Shown piece by piece: positions 1-11,455 of a stretch of DNA of 64,000 bases (position 1 is its first letter; each line of letters begins with the position of its first letter). The DNA is from Adenophora triphylla var. japonica (lineage: Eukaryota; Streptophyta; Magnoliopsida; Asterales; Campanulaceae), in assembly GCA_022495995.1 (NCBI GenBank), contig JAFEMH010000929.1, positions 1 to 64,000 of the forward strand, written 5' to 3'. The translations under genes were made by a program, and so were the position numbers. The notes under the pieces are model-generated. The model was not told the DNA's origin. It worked only from the letters and a program-made list of their open reading frames with translations, and searched no databases.

Positions 1-95
1 TGAGCCCATACACTTGAGGTTTTCGAGACTTGCTTTCGTCAAGTCGGGGCTAGAATGTCATTTGAGTAGAGCTGCTGTTGCTTTACCCGTAGGTA

Positions 96-129
96 TATCT
101 CGCGCGAGATAAGGTGTCTCGCACGAGAC
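96..129 (+). promoter_or_regulatory. E0 palindrome pair upstream of the antisense gene
   Basis: TATCTCGCGCGAGATA (96-111) is a perfect 16-bp palindrome. GTCTCGCACGAGAC (116-129) is the same motif with one central mismatch. The centres are about 19 bp apart. The same motif occurs in the E0 LTR (11235-11270), the leader (10259-10294) and at 2170-2183. It lies about 205-240 bp upstream of the likely start of the plus-strand DUF7745-like pseudogene. A binding site for a dimeric protein is an inference. Confidence 0.6.
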
Positions 130-336
130 TGCTACCCAGGCGAAATCTCTTCCTTTTTGAACGGGATTTTGTGACGGTTTTCCACACATAAAATCACTGC
201 ATGTAGTCAGAGCGAGATAACTGTTCTTAGCACAAACTCTAAAGATATCCTGGCCCAAGGTGAGACTCTTTGTCTTCTTGACCCTTGTGATCCAGCGGCT
301 TCCAAGGAGATTGCCCCAGCGTCCGCTGATTGTCGA

Positions 337-1880
337 TGATTTTTCTTTGTCCTCACGAAGTGATTGCATCTTTCAAGCAAGCATCGAGGATTTTGTAAGG
401 TCGTTTCGCATGGCGGTCTCGTAACAAGTTTATCGCAGAATTCGGATTTAGAATTCTTTTTTCACTTTGAAGAACCTCCAATGGGATTGGAAGTTATTGC
501 GGGAGTCATGCTGCTCGATTTTGGGATCCCTCTATTCATCTTTTCAATTTTTCTTTGAATGAGATGGTGCCTCACGGGTGGAGGAATTCGCCATTATCTT
601 GGATATGCCTTTGAGCGGTAAGATTCTTTGTTCCTAAGTATCGATAGGAATCATTGAAGGCTTTGGAAGCAATTGTTAGGGATCCCCCTTGATACTTGCT
701 TTATGGGTTGGTTCACCGCGCAAGTGGGTTTGATTGCTTTCTTCTTTTCAGGAATGCTTCGGCGGTGATTACGATGATGCACGCTTTTCATGTCCATGAA
801 GCGGAACTTTACGGCTCTTTCTCTTTTCGGAGATGTTTTGTTTACGTGCGAGGGACGGCTTGGTCGATTCCCCAGCGGTGGAAGTTGTTGCCGAGGCTAG
901 GAAACTTGTTCACAAGACATTATTCCGCTAATCTTGGGTGAGACCGCTTCATGGTCTTGATGAGGTACAGCATCAGGGCCGGCGTCATGACTCAAGGGAG
1001 TCCCCTCACTGTTGACTATTTGGCTTAGGGAGCATCTCAAGTTGATAGGTCCCCGTTGGAATATTCTCCTTTTACATATCATACTGCGAAAGTTGTTGAT
1101 CAAAAGAGTCTTTCGGCGGATGAATGGGTGAGTTGATTGCGGAGCCTTGAAGCTGTCGATATTCTGCAGGTGTCCACCTTATTGGAGGTTGAACAAAGTA
1201 TGTTGCCAATACCAAGGGTTTTGGCCGAGAGGGGTTGTTCTTCCGGGTTTGCCGAGATTCCTCCTTTTACTTTCCCTGAGCGGGTGCTCCGTCCCGGTTT
1301 GGTCGGCGGCGGGACACTTATCTTTTCGAAGGGAGCTTCTCGTGAAGTGTCTTATATTGAGTGTAGAGTTTGCGCGGGTGCTAGCTCCAAGCATGGGGTG
1401 AAGGAACTAATCGGGACCGTTGGTCGAACCTTCGAGACTTTTTAATGCAGAAGCATCTTCTGTCGACAAATATTTGGATTGGTTCCTCCCTGTACCGAAG
1501 TGCATCCTAGTGCGAGAGAAGATTGATGATTTGCGGCTGGCTTTCTTGCTAAGAGATTCTTTATGTAGCTAGCGGTATCTTGCGAAAGGAGCGAGGCTCG
1601 GTCGATCACACGCTAATGTGCGAGCTGATCCAACTCGGGATTTTCTTGATGGGGATTGAGTACGAGAGGCGAGGCAAGGGAATGCACGGAAAGACGCAAG
1701 CTTTGGATAGGCCTCATGTCTTCAAGAGATTGTCGGAATCTGTCTTTGATCGTCTCGACTCTGTTTTTGACCGTCTCGAGGATGTTACGCTTTGAGAGGC
1801 TCAAAGCGCAAGGAGGATCACGGCGACGGTGGAGACCATGTCCGCCGGCCAACCAAGTCAATGAAAGGCTAGATCTTTAG
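337..1880 (+). pseudogene. DUF7745-like accessory protein, antisense in E0 (pseudogene)
   Basis: I recognise this mainly by comparison with the better-preserved copy at 62508-64000. Around 505-580 the plus strand reads 'RFWDPSIHLFNFSLNEMVP', matching 'FWDTRRHVFCFSYNEVVP' there. Near 585-635, after a frameshift, it reads 'VEEFAIILDMPLSG'. Around 915-950 it reads 'QDIIPLILGET', matching 'RDIVPLILGET', followed by a 'GSPLTVDYLA' segment. These words resemble the plant DUF7745 family, whose function is unknown. The frame shifts several times and has stops (for example at about 398-412), so it is broken. The 3' end (about 1580-1860) is rich in R, L, E and D and could be a coiled coil. The start near 337 is a guess from alignment to the E1 copy. 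Its strand is opposite to gag-pol, as in E1R and E3. Confidence 0.55.
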
Positions 1881-2540
1881 GAGTACCAAGAGATTGCTTT
1901 GATAGATCAATTGTTTACGCTTTATTAGTATTATTTTTCAAGTTTGTTAGCTTAGCAAATTGAGTCGTTGTGGTTAGGATTTCCCTATTGTCATTAATGA
2001 AACGCATTCGATTAATAAAAGGGACAACTTTGATTTATTTATTTGATTAGACCAGAACCGAAGGCTGCCTACGTTCCTCTTTTACGGCAATTAAACAAGA
2101 GGCTCGGGTCAGCGTAGTTCATTTTTGAGAAAAGGACAAAATATGGCTCAGGGCGAACGAGTAGGGGTAATCTCGCGCGAGATAAGGCCCCCTTCTTTTT
2201 TTTTTTTTTTTTCATGCACACCCTTTCTTTTGCCTAGACCGCCCCTTCGGGTTTTCAATCTAGCGGGCTTCTTTTCTTGTGCTAGCTCTAATTTTTGCCT
2301 AAGTTGTCCTTTCCGGGATTTGCACCCTAGCGAGCGATTTGTTCTTAGGGGGCCGAGTCACGCGAAGTACTTCTTGAGCTTGTCCATGTTGACCGGCTTC
2401 GGTAGTTGATCTCCGTCTAAGTCTACCGGTGAAGGGCTCCCCCAGGAAGAATATCTTCTTCATGTAGGGTCCTATCCATCTTGGTCCCCACTTGCCTAAC
2501 GGGTTGAAAGGTCGGGACGATGCTCACGGAGCACCAAGTC
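1881..2540 (-). other. E0 post-pol non-coding segment
   Basis: This joins the end of integrase to the 3' end of the antisense pseudogene. Read on the minus strand, about 2115-2048 holds a 'GAACTACG ... GGAACGTAGGCAGCC' block that also follows gag in E2 (32390-32450) and pol in E3 (50704-50765). A perfect E0 palindrome, ATCTCGCGCGAGAT, sits at 2170-2183. A long T run lies at about 2195-2212. I see no gene. Confidence 0.5.
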
Positions 2541-2542
2541 GC

Positions 2543-3506
2543 CTACTCGATGTTCCTTGTCTTGACCTTTTTGTTGAAAGCTCTTGCCATTCTTCTTTGG
2601 TAAGCTTGAGTGTGTTCGGCCGCTTTCAACCTTCTTTCGTCCAACGGGGCTAGCTCTTCGTATACGCTTTCTAGCCGGTCGACTTCATTCACTTGGTTTT
2701 CTAGGAGAACTCTTAGTGATGGTATTTCCAATTCTATCGGTAAGACTGGCCTCCATCCGAATGTGAGGGCGTAGGGAGTTTCTCTGTTTGCTGTTCGGGC
2801 GGAAGTGCGGTACCCCCATAGTGCGAATGGTAGCTTGTCGGGCCGGTCTTTTCCGATGGCTTGCCATTTTTCGATGATAGTCTCGATTGTTTTGTTCGCG
2901 GCTTCAGCTTGCTCCCGTTTGTTTGAGGCTATAAGGAGATGACTTGTGTCTCGTGATTTTGTACTCGGTCGATGGCGATCGGTTTCCTTCTCGAAGTGTG
3001 ACCCATTATCGGATATCATCTCTTGTGGAACCCCATATCGGCGAGATGATGTTGTGCTTGATGAAGTGCAGCCTTTCGGCATTCGAACTTTGTAGGAGGC
3101 GGCCTCGGCCCGTTTAGTGAAATAGTCGATGGCTACTAGGGCCAAGCTTGATGTCCAGTTGGCTCTATGGTGTGATCTTTCCAATCACGTCTATCCCCAT
3201 GTAGAGAACGGCCAAGGTGAAGTCATTGGGTACAGCAAGGAAGGCGGTGCATCTTGAAGATTGGCGTGTATCGACACTTGTGGCACTTCTTGACCATTTT
3301 GGTACGGTCGGCTTCCATGGTCGGCCAAAAGTACCCTTGTACGATGATCTTTTTGGCGAGCATGTTTCGCTCATGTGGGTTCCACATATGCCTTGATGAA
3401 CATGGTCCATTATTTCACAGGCCTCTTCCTCGGTGGCGCAAAGGAGGTTTCCTTGGGAATGTTTCTTGAATAGACGGCCGGCGGTGATGACGTAATTGGC
3501 GGCCAA
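2543..3506 (-). pseudogene. E0 integrase (pol C-terminal part), frameshifted
   Basis: The minus strand encodes a retroviral-type integrase that would insert element cDNA. In order: an N-terminal H2C2 zinc-binding region with 'MDHVHQGICGTHM' (about 3420-3370) whose Cys end is scrambled by a frameshift; the first catalytic Asp in 'MGIDVIG' (about 3200-3180); 'VAIDYFTKRAEAASYKV'; the second Asp in 'MISDNGSHFE' (about 3020-2990); the Glu region 'EQAEAANKTIETII' (about 2910-2870); then 'LPFALWGYRTSARTANRETP' and the 'ELEIPSLRVL' tail. The C-terminal 'RAFNKKVKTRNIE' stretch is typical of plant Ty3 integrases. A frameshift separates the zinc finger from the core. The same domains are better preserved in E3 (49540-50660). 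Confidence 0.85.
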
Positions 3507-3706
3507 CCTTTTAAGGGCGACTGAGTCTTAGTCTGTCTCGAAGCGGTATGGTTCCATCTAGGATGAAATACCAAATGTCGTGGTACCATGGTTTCCCTTC
3601 GGAGTTTTCAACGGCGGCACCTTTGGATAACCATTTGTCTTTGCGGTCGTGAAGATCTATAACGGCGCGGTATGCGGGAGTTGCACGCCGTGTTATTTTG
3701 AAGGGT

Positions 3707-4113
3707 TTAAGCTTGCTTTTCCTTTAGGGATTTCGACCAAGAAGCAAGTGTGGCTAATGCGTCCATAAACCGATTTTGTCTCTGGGGAGATAGTGGAATG
3801 AGACATCCTGAAATTGTTGCGCCAATTCTTGGAGGTGGGCAACTTTGTATCTTTGAAGGGTTGGATCTTGGACCCTCCACTTCTTCAATGTACTGATTGA
3901 TGATCAATTGGGAATCCCCGAATACCTCGAGTTCGATCACGTTGCGTTCTAGAGGCTGCCTCAAGCCCCGCTATGCAAGCCTCGTGATACAACGGTATTG
4001 TTGGTGGCGTCAAAGTCAAGGCGTGCTTGCTAGTGGAGTGTAGATGTCGTTAGGGTCTACCAATAACATTCCGATGCCAAACCCTCTCTTGTTAGGCTGC
4101 GCCATCGAAAAAT
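3707..4113 (-). pseudogene. E0 second RNase H (Tat-type aRNH), broken
   Basis: RNase H removes the RNA strand during reverse transcription. 'WQLFFDGAA' at about 4113-4092 supplies the first catalytic Asp, 'VFGDSQLIINQY' at about 3930-3890 the third acidic residue, and 'FMDALATLASW' at about 3766-3734 the last Asp. The middle, with the expected Glu helix, is damaged. Its place between the RT-linked RNase H (4150-4557) and the integrase matches the extra RNase H known in plant Tat elements. About 3507-3706 is the degraded linker to integrase. Confidence 0.75.
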
Positions 4114-4149
4114 AATTGCCACTTATTTTCTTCTATGCTTAGGATGTCC

Positions 4150-5690
4150 TCATCGGGGAATCGCGGGTCTTCCCCCTTCACTTCGTCGCAAGGAAATTCG
4201 GCCAGCGATCTGCGAATACACTCCCTCGACGGATTTACGAGTGACGTAAGTGATATCATACCCGCGAGCATGAAGTACCATTTGGCTAGTCTCGAAGACA
4301 AATTTGATTTGTCTAGGATATATTTCGGTGGATCCATCTTTGCGATGAGACGAATTTGGAAAGGCTTCCATATAGTGCTTTAGCCTTTGTGATACCCAGA
4401 CGAGAGCGGCGCATGACTTGTCGAGTGGAGAGTAGTTGATTTCTGCCTTGGAATCTGCGGGCGACAAAGTAGATGGCATTTTACGTGTGCGAAGGCATTT
4501 GTTCTTGAGCAAGCATAGCCCTAATGCGTTGTACGTGATCGTGAGGTACAACTTCAAGGGCTTCTCCTTGTGTGGTGGAACCGGGATAGGTGGGGAAGTC
4601 AGTAGTGCTTAACTTCCTCGAATGCTTCTTGACATTCTTCGGTCCACTCTTGAGGTGCGTTTTCTTAAGCGGCTTAAAGATGGGAGTCGCACATTGTAGT
4701 CGGTTGATTAATGAATCGGCGATATATTGGAAATCTGCCCATGAATCCCTTTACTTCTTTACGTGTCACAGGTGGAGGCATGTACGTAATGGCCTTTATC
4801 TTGGCGGGATGCGCTTCTATGCCGCGTTACGTGACCATGTATCCCAAGACTTTCCCTTTGACTACTCCGAATGAGCATTTGGCGGGGTTGGAGTCTCATT
4901 TTGTCTTTGTCTCGATCGATTGAAGAATTTTACGAGATCTACGAAGTGTTGGCCATCTGTCCCCTTCGAGTGGATAATCATGTCGTCCCACATACACCTC
5001 TATTTCTTTATGGATCATGTCGTGGAATAGTGTTGTGGCTTGCCCTTTGGTAGAGTAGCCCCGAGCGTTCTTGAGACCAAACGGCATGACCGTGTAGCGA
5101 AACGTTCCCCAAGGTGTGGTGAATCTTTGTTTTGTCTTGGTCCTCTTACGCCATGAGGATTTGGTTATACCACTGCGAACCCGTCGACGAATGAGCGGAC
5201 CTCGTATCTTTCTTGTGGCATCGACCAACATGTCTATGTTTGGTAGCGGGAAGTCATCTTTAGGGGATGCCTTGTTCAAGTCTACGAAATCAACACGGAC
5301 TCGTATTTTCCCGTTCGACTTGGCTACTTGCACCGTGTTTGCTAACCATTAGGATATTCAATCACTTTGATGAACCCTACATTCAAGAGTTTCATGATTT
5401 CCTCTTTCACTTGCATTGACCATTAGGCTTGATTACGCGTAGTTTACGCTTGGCGGCTTGGCGTTGGGTAGCGGTGGTATCTTGTGTTCTACAGGCGGCG
5501 ATTCAACCCGGGCATATCTTTGTAGGACCAAGCGAAGACGTCGACATATTCTACGAGGAGGCTGCGTCAAGGTTTCTCTGTCTTCCCCCTTGAAGAAAGC
5601 TGCCGATCTTTGTTTCTCAGGGTCTTCCGTTGTCCCAAGATTAGCTTGTTTGCATTTCCTCGTCGTCAGCGGGGCCATTCTTTCCACAAC
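4150..5690 (-). pseudogene. E0 reverse transcriptase plus first RNase H, frameshifted
   Basis: RT copies element RNA to cDNA. The fingers/palm motif 'DLNKASPKDDFPLPNID' is at about 5290-5235, followed by a degraded 'PWGTFRYTVMPFGLKNA' at about 5115-5065. The polymerase active site should be a YVDD box; here the reading is 'EVYVG' and then out of frame, because one base is inserted at about 4986-4990. That alone would inactivate the enzyme. The first RNase H follows: 'LYLTITYNALG' (about 4550-4520) and 'EINYSPLDKSCAALVWVSQRLKHY' words (about 4445-4375, cited by position). A short segment at 5433-5687, homologous to the start of RT in E3, joins it to the linker. Confidence 0.85.
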
Positions 5691-6627
5691 GACCTACTTG
5701 CTTAGCTAATTCTTTTAAGATTTGTTCGTTTTCTTGATCTATCTCATCGTATGATTCATTATTAACGTGTTCGTTATATTGATTATTATTAGTTAATTCA
5801 TCATTTACGATGTTAGCAATCTCGGGGTACTCGGAAAGATCAAAGTTTTCATTAAGGAAGTAAGGGAATACATGTTCGGCCACCGCCTCGATTTCCTCTT
5901 GAGTGAGTTCATCGGAGGTGGAGCACACTTCTAATGTAAAAGTTGTAGGGCCTATCTTCCTGCGAGGGTGGGGAGTGCAACCAAGCTCTTTGATCATGAA
6001 GTCTTCATCAACAAGCTGGTCCCCGGTGACGTGCCGGTTTAGAATTGGCTCATCACATTTACGTATTAGTCTTGTGTAGTCGGTAGTTGGAGCGTCCCCC
6101 TTGGATATTGCATGGATCATTTGTCTTCTAGCAGCCACGGGTCTTGGAGGCTAATGTCGCGGCATGTCTTCTCCCAACACAAAGTCCCATTCGCTTGTCA
6201 TTTACGCCTTCGTGCCCCACAAATCATTAGGGATCGGTGGGACGGATTACATTTCATACGGAGAAGCATCGCGATCGGCGAAGATTTCAAAGCCCGGTTG
6301 GCGCTTTCCTTTATCATCGGTCCGTAGTTACGAAAAGATAAAGTAGGGAATACTTTCCCCTTCTCGAACAAAGTAGCCATTGAGTGTCTTTCGATATGGT
6401 TTGAGGTTGCAATCCTTGGACTTTGGGTCATTGCGGCCTTTGTACGAGGTTCCTTCCCACTTGATTTGAGTGAAGCCCCACTCTTCTACGTCATCTTCAT
6501 CGTGGATGGAGATGTCGTATCCTAGTCCATGCTTTGTGTGAGGCGGGGGACCGGTGGTGGTTCCGTTATTCCTTGTAAGTGCTTTCCAAGCCCCAATCCG
6601 AGGAAAGTACCCTTTTGCTAGCATCAT
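5641..6627 (-). pseudogene. E0 inter-domain linker with G-patch-like motif
   Basis: The minus strand between protease and RT. A G-patch-like core 'GTFLGLGLGKHLQG' reads at about 6622-6580 in one frame, while the longest ORF there runs in another, so a frameshift is likely. The C-terminal half (5641-6138) is acidic and contains 'NFDLSEYPEIANIVNDELTN', which matches 'CFDLSEYPLIASLTTDKLTN' in E3 (47215-47275). The two elements therefore share this segment. G-patch motifs after the protease are known in plant gypsy elements and are thought to bind RNA. The function of the acidic linker is unknown. Confidence 0.6.
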
Positions 6628-6724
6628 TCTCCGGAACGGGAAGGCTTAGGAAAACCTAAGTGCCTTTGAGTAGTCGTTCTCGTTGTAAGTGTCTATGACA
6701 TTCACGGTGCTTTCTCTCTCGATC

Positions 6725-7250
6725 TCAAAACCCTTTGAACGGGGAAATCGAAGTGCTATGTTGTACTTCGAGGATAGGACTAGCGGTGACCATCTCTCCG
6801 TGTATGGTGACTATCGTGTTGTTGTGTCTGAACTTGATGCATTGGTGCGGGGAGGAGGGCACACCCCTATGTCGTGTAGCAGGGCGACCAAGCGGCAAGT
6901 TGAAGGATGCCGGGATGTCGATGACTTGAAATTCGATGCTCATAGTGACTTGCCCCATTTCTACGGGTATCCTGGCGATCCCGGAAGCGGTTCTAGCGGT
7001 ACAATCGTACCCCCTTACAGTATGCCCGGATGGCTTGAGGTCTTTGTGGGTGAGGCCTAATGATGATAAGGCTTTCTTCGGGAGGACATTGATTGCGAGA
7101 ACCATTGTCGACCAAAATGCGTGGCATTCGGTACCCATTCACCTTAGCGATTATGTAAAGGGCCTCATGATGATTGTTCCCATAGGATGGGAGGTCCAAG
7201 TCGGTGAAAGTGATGACGTTGCCAAAGCGCACTTGGCCAATCATTTGAGT
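6725..7250 (-). pseudogene. E0 aspartic protease, frameshifted
   Basis: Retropepsin-like protease that would cleave the polyprotein. The active-site word 'ILVDNGS' is read at about 7120-7099, preceded by 'LPSYGNNHHEALYIIAKVNG' (about 7205-7145). Asp-Asn-Gly-Ser replaces the Asp-Ser/Thr-Gly of retroviruses, a form I know from plant Ty3 elements. Downstream, 'GLTHKDLKPSGHTVRGYD' and 'VTMSIEFQVIDIPASFNLPLGRP' complete the fold in another frame, so there is a shift at about 7095. The E3 counterpart (45680-45910) reads 'LVDGGSSMNVLP'. Confidence 0.8.
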
Positions 7251-7399
7251 GAGCTCTTCGGGTGTTGCTTACGAGGAAATGGTCATTTGAGCCAATGCCT
7301 TTTCAACATCTCACGGTGCTTGTGAGATGCTCCTATGAATCCCAAGCCGAGATATTTGCTTGTGTCTTTTTCAATTGAGTTAAGAGAGGGTCCTCAGGT

Positions 7400-9017
7400 T
7401 CACTTGGCGATGAGGCTTTAGCTTGTTTTGGAGGATTTTCATCCCTTGGGTCTTTGTTGGTGATCACACGACCAGGATCGTGTGAGTAGGTTGGCTTGTT
7501 TTAGACCCTTTTCCCTTTTGTTCTAAGATTTCCTCCCAAGACATCATATAACGAAAGAAGATTCATTAAATTCAAGAGGGCTCTCGTCCACAATTGTGGC
7601 TAGGCGAGTAGGGTCCCTCGAAGCTACTTTCTATCTCTATTAGATTGACCTCATTGTTTGGCGAAGGATTAGTAACAACATTTGGTAACCCTATCTCTTT
7701 ATCGTCAAACAAATCTTGGATGACGTCTTTGAGTGGAAGCGGAGTTGGTGTCGTGACCGGTGAAGTTGTGGTACTTGCGAGAAGAGATGATGGGCATGGT
7801 TGGCGGGAAGATCTTTCTTTGGAGGTGCGCCTTCTCTTGGTTTGATTTTCCCGTTCTTGACAAGCACTTGAAGAGTTCTTCTTGGGTGATTCCTTGAAGC
7901 TTGTCATAATGTCTATCTTTCTTCTTCTTTTGTGGTGGGGGTACCGCGGAGTATTTACCATTTCCGGGATGATTGAAAGTGATGGCATTGACGGAGGCGT
8001 ATCCTTAGGATTGGAGGAGGAAGAAGAGCTCTTGTTATGTAACGGAATCCACTTTCTTTCTTGGCTTCCCTTTTACATTTTGATGAGGTCATCTAACCGT
8101 ATGCCCGACTTGTGAAGTTCGGCGAAGCTAGGAAAGTAGTTGCCAGGCTAGCTTGTCTTGATATTCCTCTCTAAGGCCTTGTATGAGGATGTGAATTTGT
8201 TCGTCTAGGCATGGGCCTATCAACGATTTCGGTTAGCTTGGTTCTCCACCTTTTAACAAAATGCTGTGAAGGACTCGTTTGGAAGGCTGCTTGGTTTGCT
8301 CAAGATCCCTTCTAGTGGTGCGATAAGTGGAGTTGTCCTCATATTGTTTTGGAAAGTACAACTAGCGAGTGGCCGAGTCTAGTCTTGTTGAGAGTGGGAG
8401 GGTCATATACCAATCTCTAAGCGGCACCATCGAGAGTTTGTAGAGGAAAGCATTGGGCTAACGAGGTTGTCATCGACACCCATAGGTAGCATGGCCCAAG
8501 AGTAGGTCTCCAAATGTGATTTGGGACGGGTGGCACCATTGAATTTTGCAATGTCGGGTGTTTTGTACTTTCTAGGAAGCTTTTGACATGGGTAGACGAA
8601 GAGTATCGTAATCGATAGAGAGCGTGGCTCCCTTACTCACATCCCGAGGGATGCAAGTTTCTTTTCTAGCATGGCCATGGTAAGGGGTTCATTCTTGCTT
8701 TCCCCCTTGCCTTCTTTCTTGGATGCATGACTTTCATTGTCGGATGAGGAAGATGATGAGCTAGACTCGTACCTCTTTTTCTCGCCTTTGCTTTTGCGGC
8801 GACCCTTGGCCCTTTTAGTGTATGACTCCTCTTCTCCGGAGGAAGAGTCATTTTCTTCTTCTTTTCTTTGTTGGCTAGTGCAGCCTAAGCTCTTGAATTT
8901 CTTCCACGAGAGTGTGGATTTGGGAAGCTTGCACTTCTAGGCGTCATTGGCTTCTTCCGAGAAGTTTGTGGTTGTTTTCGGACGGGGTCTCATTTCCGGA
9001 ATATTGTCGATGTCGGA
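7400..9017 (-). pseudogene. E0 gag, decayed
   Basis: Capsid-type gag on the minus strand. A likely start is the ATG at about 9017 ('MSDIDNIPEMRPRPKTTT'). A Ser/Glu/Lys-rich segment follows (8666-8940). The Retrotrans_gag core is read in pieces: 'LPRKYKTPDIAKFNGATRP' (about 8580-8520), 'KSHLETYSWAMLPMGVDDN' (about 8520-8460) and 'QHFVKRWRTKLTEIVDRPM' (about 8265-8205). The C-terminal half (7572-7988) is basic and Ser-rich, and I found no intact zinc knuckle in it. Frameshifts separate the pieces. The region 7251-7571 connects gag to protease and holds no clear domain. Confidence 0.7.
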
Positions 9018-10413
9018 CATTGTGTTGGGAGTCTTGGAGTTGAGTAGCCGGAAGCGCGGAAGAGATGGAGATATCGGGATCTAGCCCCAGCGAGTCGGAA
9101 ACGAGGCTTAAATGGCTCGAGGCTCAAATTCGGCAAACAGAAGCATTATCCGTGCGAGATAAGTAATCCCGCGAGATAATCACACGGAAAGTCGATTTTT
9201 ATTTAGCCCTAATTTTTGGTCGGAACGGAAGGAAGTCCGTTTTGAGGGTTTCTAAGGCCTTTATCAAGGAACCTAACGACTAAGCAATCCAATCCGATTT
9301 TTGTAAAAGCAAAGCCATGTAAGATTGTTTTTTTTTTTTTTGAAGGATTATAGCTGCACATTTTTCTTGAAGGGACATCCGAAAGGGACTTTTTCGAAGG
9401 GACTTTTTCGAAGGGACTTTTTCCGAATCCTTTCTTATTGTCGAATTTTACATGGCTTTGTTTTGATCAAAAACAAGAAAAGATCCCACCCGAGTGCAAC
9501 CGACCGGTCACGGAGTGATCCTAAAAAAGTCAAATCCTCACATGAGAATGTGTAAGCGATGCGGGAAATTTGGAAAACTGAGGCTCCCGCGATATGAGCT
9601 TAATCTGGGAGTGGATTGGGAATACGCGGAGTGGGATTAATCCCTAACTTCGGAGAAAGCGGCGACTTAGGTGGTTACCGTCATCCGTCCATTAGTGTGG
9701 AGTCCCGGGTTTATAGAAAGTATGCGGTCTTAGCAATGACGATTATAGTATGATGTGCGCGTGTGTGTGATAGTCAATCTATGTGATAAGTAAAATAGAA
9801 AGTTTTATATTTTTTGAAAGTTAAAAGAAAAAACGAGATGGTAGCTGCACGAAGGAAATGGTTGCCCTCACATTTCTCCCAATCTAAAAGACTCGGGCCG
9901 TAAACAGTTCCACATAAAAAGAGAGATAAAGAGAGATAAATAATTTAAAATTACAACTCCCGAATCGATATGGACCGGACTTTAATTAAATAAAAGAAAC
10001 CAATCACACGCGGTTCATAAATAATAATCAATTATTTAAGGAAAATAAAGGCTGATAGTTCTACACCTTAAGGAGGCCTTAAGATGCGAGAACTTACTGC
10101 GAGATAATTAAGTTTATAAATAATAATCAATTATTTAAATGAAATAAAGATAATGGTGCTGAGACAGTGGTATCCCCCTTGCATGTTCGGCTCTCGTCTT
10201 GGATTCACGAGCGAAACGGAGAAACCAAAAAACAACCATATTGAGGCTTGGAAGCCACATCTCGCGCGAGATAATGATATCTCGTGCGAGATATCTCCCA
10301 TCTGGGAAACGAGAAAAAAAGTCGATTTTTACAAAATGAATTGAAAAACCTCTCTTTTAATTTTGACCCAAGTTTAAGCCTGCGAATTTCCCGGTCAGCC
10401 AGTGATCGCCCTT
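9018..10413 (-). other. E0 5' leader between LTR and gag
   Basis: No coding signal. The segment next to the LTR on the minus strand reads GGGCGATCACTGGCTGACCG, where the primer-binding site should be. It is only loosely like the TGGCGACTCCGCTGGGGA of E2 and E3. The leader carries two more E0 palindrome pairs: ATCTCGCGCGAGAT at 10259-10272 with ATATCTCGTGCGAGATAT at 10277-10294, and a decayed pair at about 9148-9178. A second PBS-like word, CGACTCGCTGGGG (minus strand, about 9101-9086), lies just before gag. If that is the real PBS, the LTR is longer than I have drawn it. Confidence 0.5.
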
Positions 10414-11455
10414 TGTAGCGTTGTGAAAGAAATTACGGTTCTTTTTATTTTTTTTTATGAGTATCGCCACCTATATTATTTGATTGGAAACATAGAAAAA
10501 CCATTTGAGATTTGGGTTCGGGGCTTAGGTTATGAAATGGGTAGGTTTTAGAAGGCATCCATTTCACCCAATCCAGGAGATCGGTCTTGCTAAAGAAAAG
10601 AGGTTTTCAAAAGAAGAAATAAAAAACGAATTCAAATACTACAAATAAAAGGTCCATTTGGCCAGGAGGTCGAAACGGAATGTAGGATCGATTGCTTCGA
10701 GACCGTCTCCGTGATTTGGAGAGGCTATAGGCACGATCCTAGATTCTATGGACTTATACCACTCTAACAATCAATTAGAAGGAAGATTAGGATTTACCTT
10801 GCGTGAGGTGATTTGGGCGAGTTTCGGACTCGAGTTTAGAGTCGACCCTTCGCATGAGACCAGGACGAAGGCTTCGCATGTGGTCCTTGGTTTGGGAGAT
10901 TGATGCTTGTTTATCAACATTGAGGTTGACAAACAAACTATGAGGAGTGAGTTTTAGAGTGATTTGAAGAATCCTTTCGAGGAGAAAACGACAAAATGTG
11001 TGTGTGTTGTGTAAATTCGCGGTCGGGACCTTCGACCTTTTAGGCCCAACCGAAGGCCTTGGAAGTCACCCAAGTATTTATAGAGGTTGGATATGAAGAA
11101 GTGGAGAGTTAAAACCCTATCGGATGGTTCTAGACCTCCTCTCCCATTGGTTGAGTGGAGAGATAAAGTTTTATCTAGAAAAGGAGGTTGAAATCGACGA
11201 GGCGTATAGTGCTACTTGTCTGCGGAAGGGAGATATCTCGCGCTTGAGACACGCCATCTCGCGGCGAGATATTGCTCTGTGGGCACGGATTTTGTCATTT
11301 CCTCATTATCTCGTATGCGGTTTAGTCCCAGGACTAACGGTAGTTAGTCAAAACTTAACGAAACATGGCCAATGGTGGATTTCTAATTCTTGACTCAAAG
11401 CGAGACTTAGAGTGGTATAAGTATGTTCCGATGTATTCAGAATGGGGTGTCTACA
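10414..11455 (-). repeat. E0 5' LTR
   Basis: Read on the minus strand it begins TGTAGACACCCC (11455 downward) and ends ...CGCTACA at 10414, giving TG...CA ends with a 5-bp inverted terminal repeat (TGTAG/CTACA). A TATA box, CCTCTATAAATA, reads on the minus strand at about 11086-11075. A GGTGGCGATACTC word (minus, about 10472-10460) near the 3' end corresponds to the GGCGTGGCGACTC found near the ends of the E1-E4 LTRs. There is no second LTR in the window to confirm the borders. Confidence 0.6.
11075..11270 (-). promoter_or_regulatory. E0 LTR promoter: palindrome pair plus TATA box
   Basis: Reading on the minus strand, ATCTCGCCGCGAGAT (11270-11256) and a decayed partner (11250-11235) lie about 150 bp upstream of TATAAATA (11082-11075). 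The arrangement of palindrome pair then TATA repeats in the LTRs of E1, E2, E3 and E4, each with a different palindrome. Confidence 0.55.

Larger units (their letters stand above)
1..11455 (-). mobile_element. E0: Ty3/gypsy Tat-lineage LTR retrotransposon, 5' part, decayed
   Basis: Minus-strand element read from its 5' LTR (10414-11455) down to the left edge of the window. In transcriptional order it holds the leader, gag, aspartic protease, G-patch-like motif, reverse transcriptase, a first RNase H, a second RNase H of 'FFDGAA' type, integrase, and a DUF7745-like pseudogene on the opposite strand. Two RNase H domains between RT and integrase are known for plant Tat elements, which is why I place it there. 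Its 3' LTR, and any antisense PMD gene, would lie left of base 1. It appears to have inserted at 11455/11456 into the 3' UTR of E1L. The target duplication cannot be tested because the other end is missing. Every coding domain carries frameshifts, so the copy is dead as read. Confidence 0.85.
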
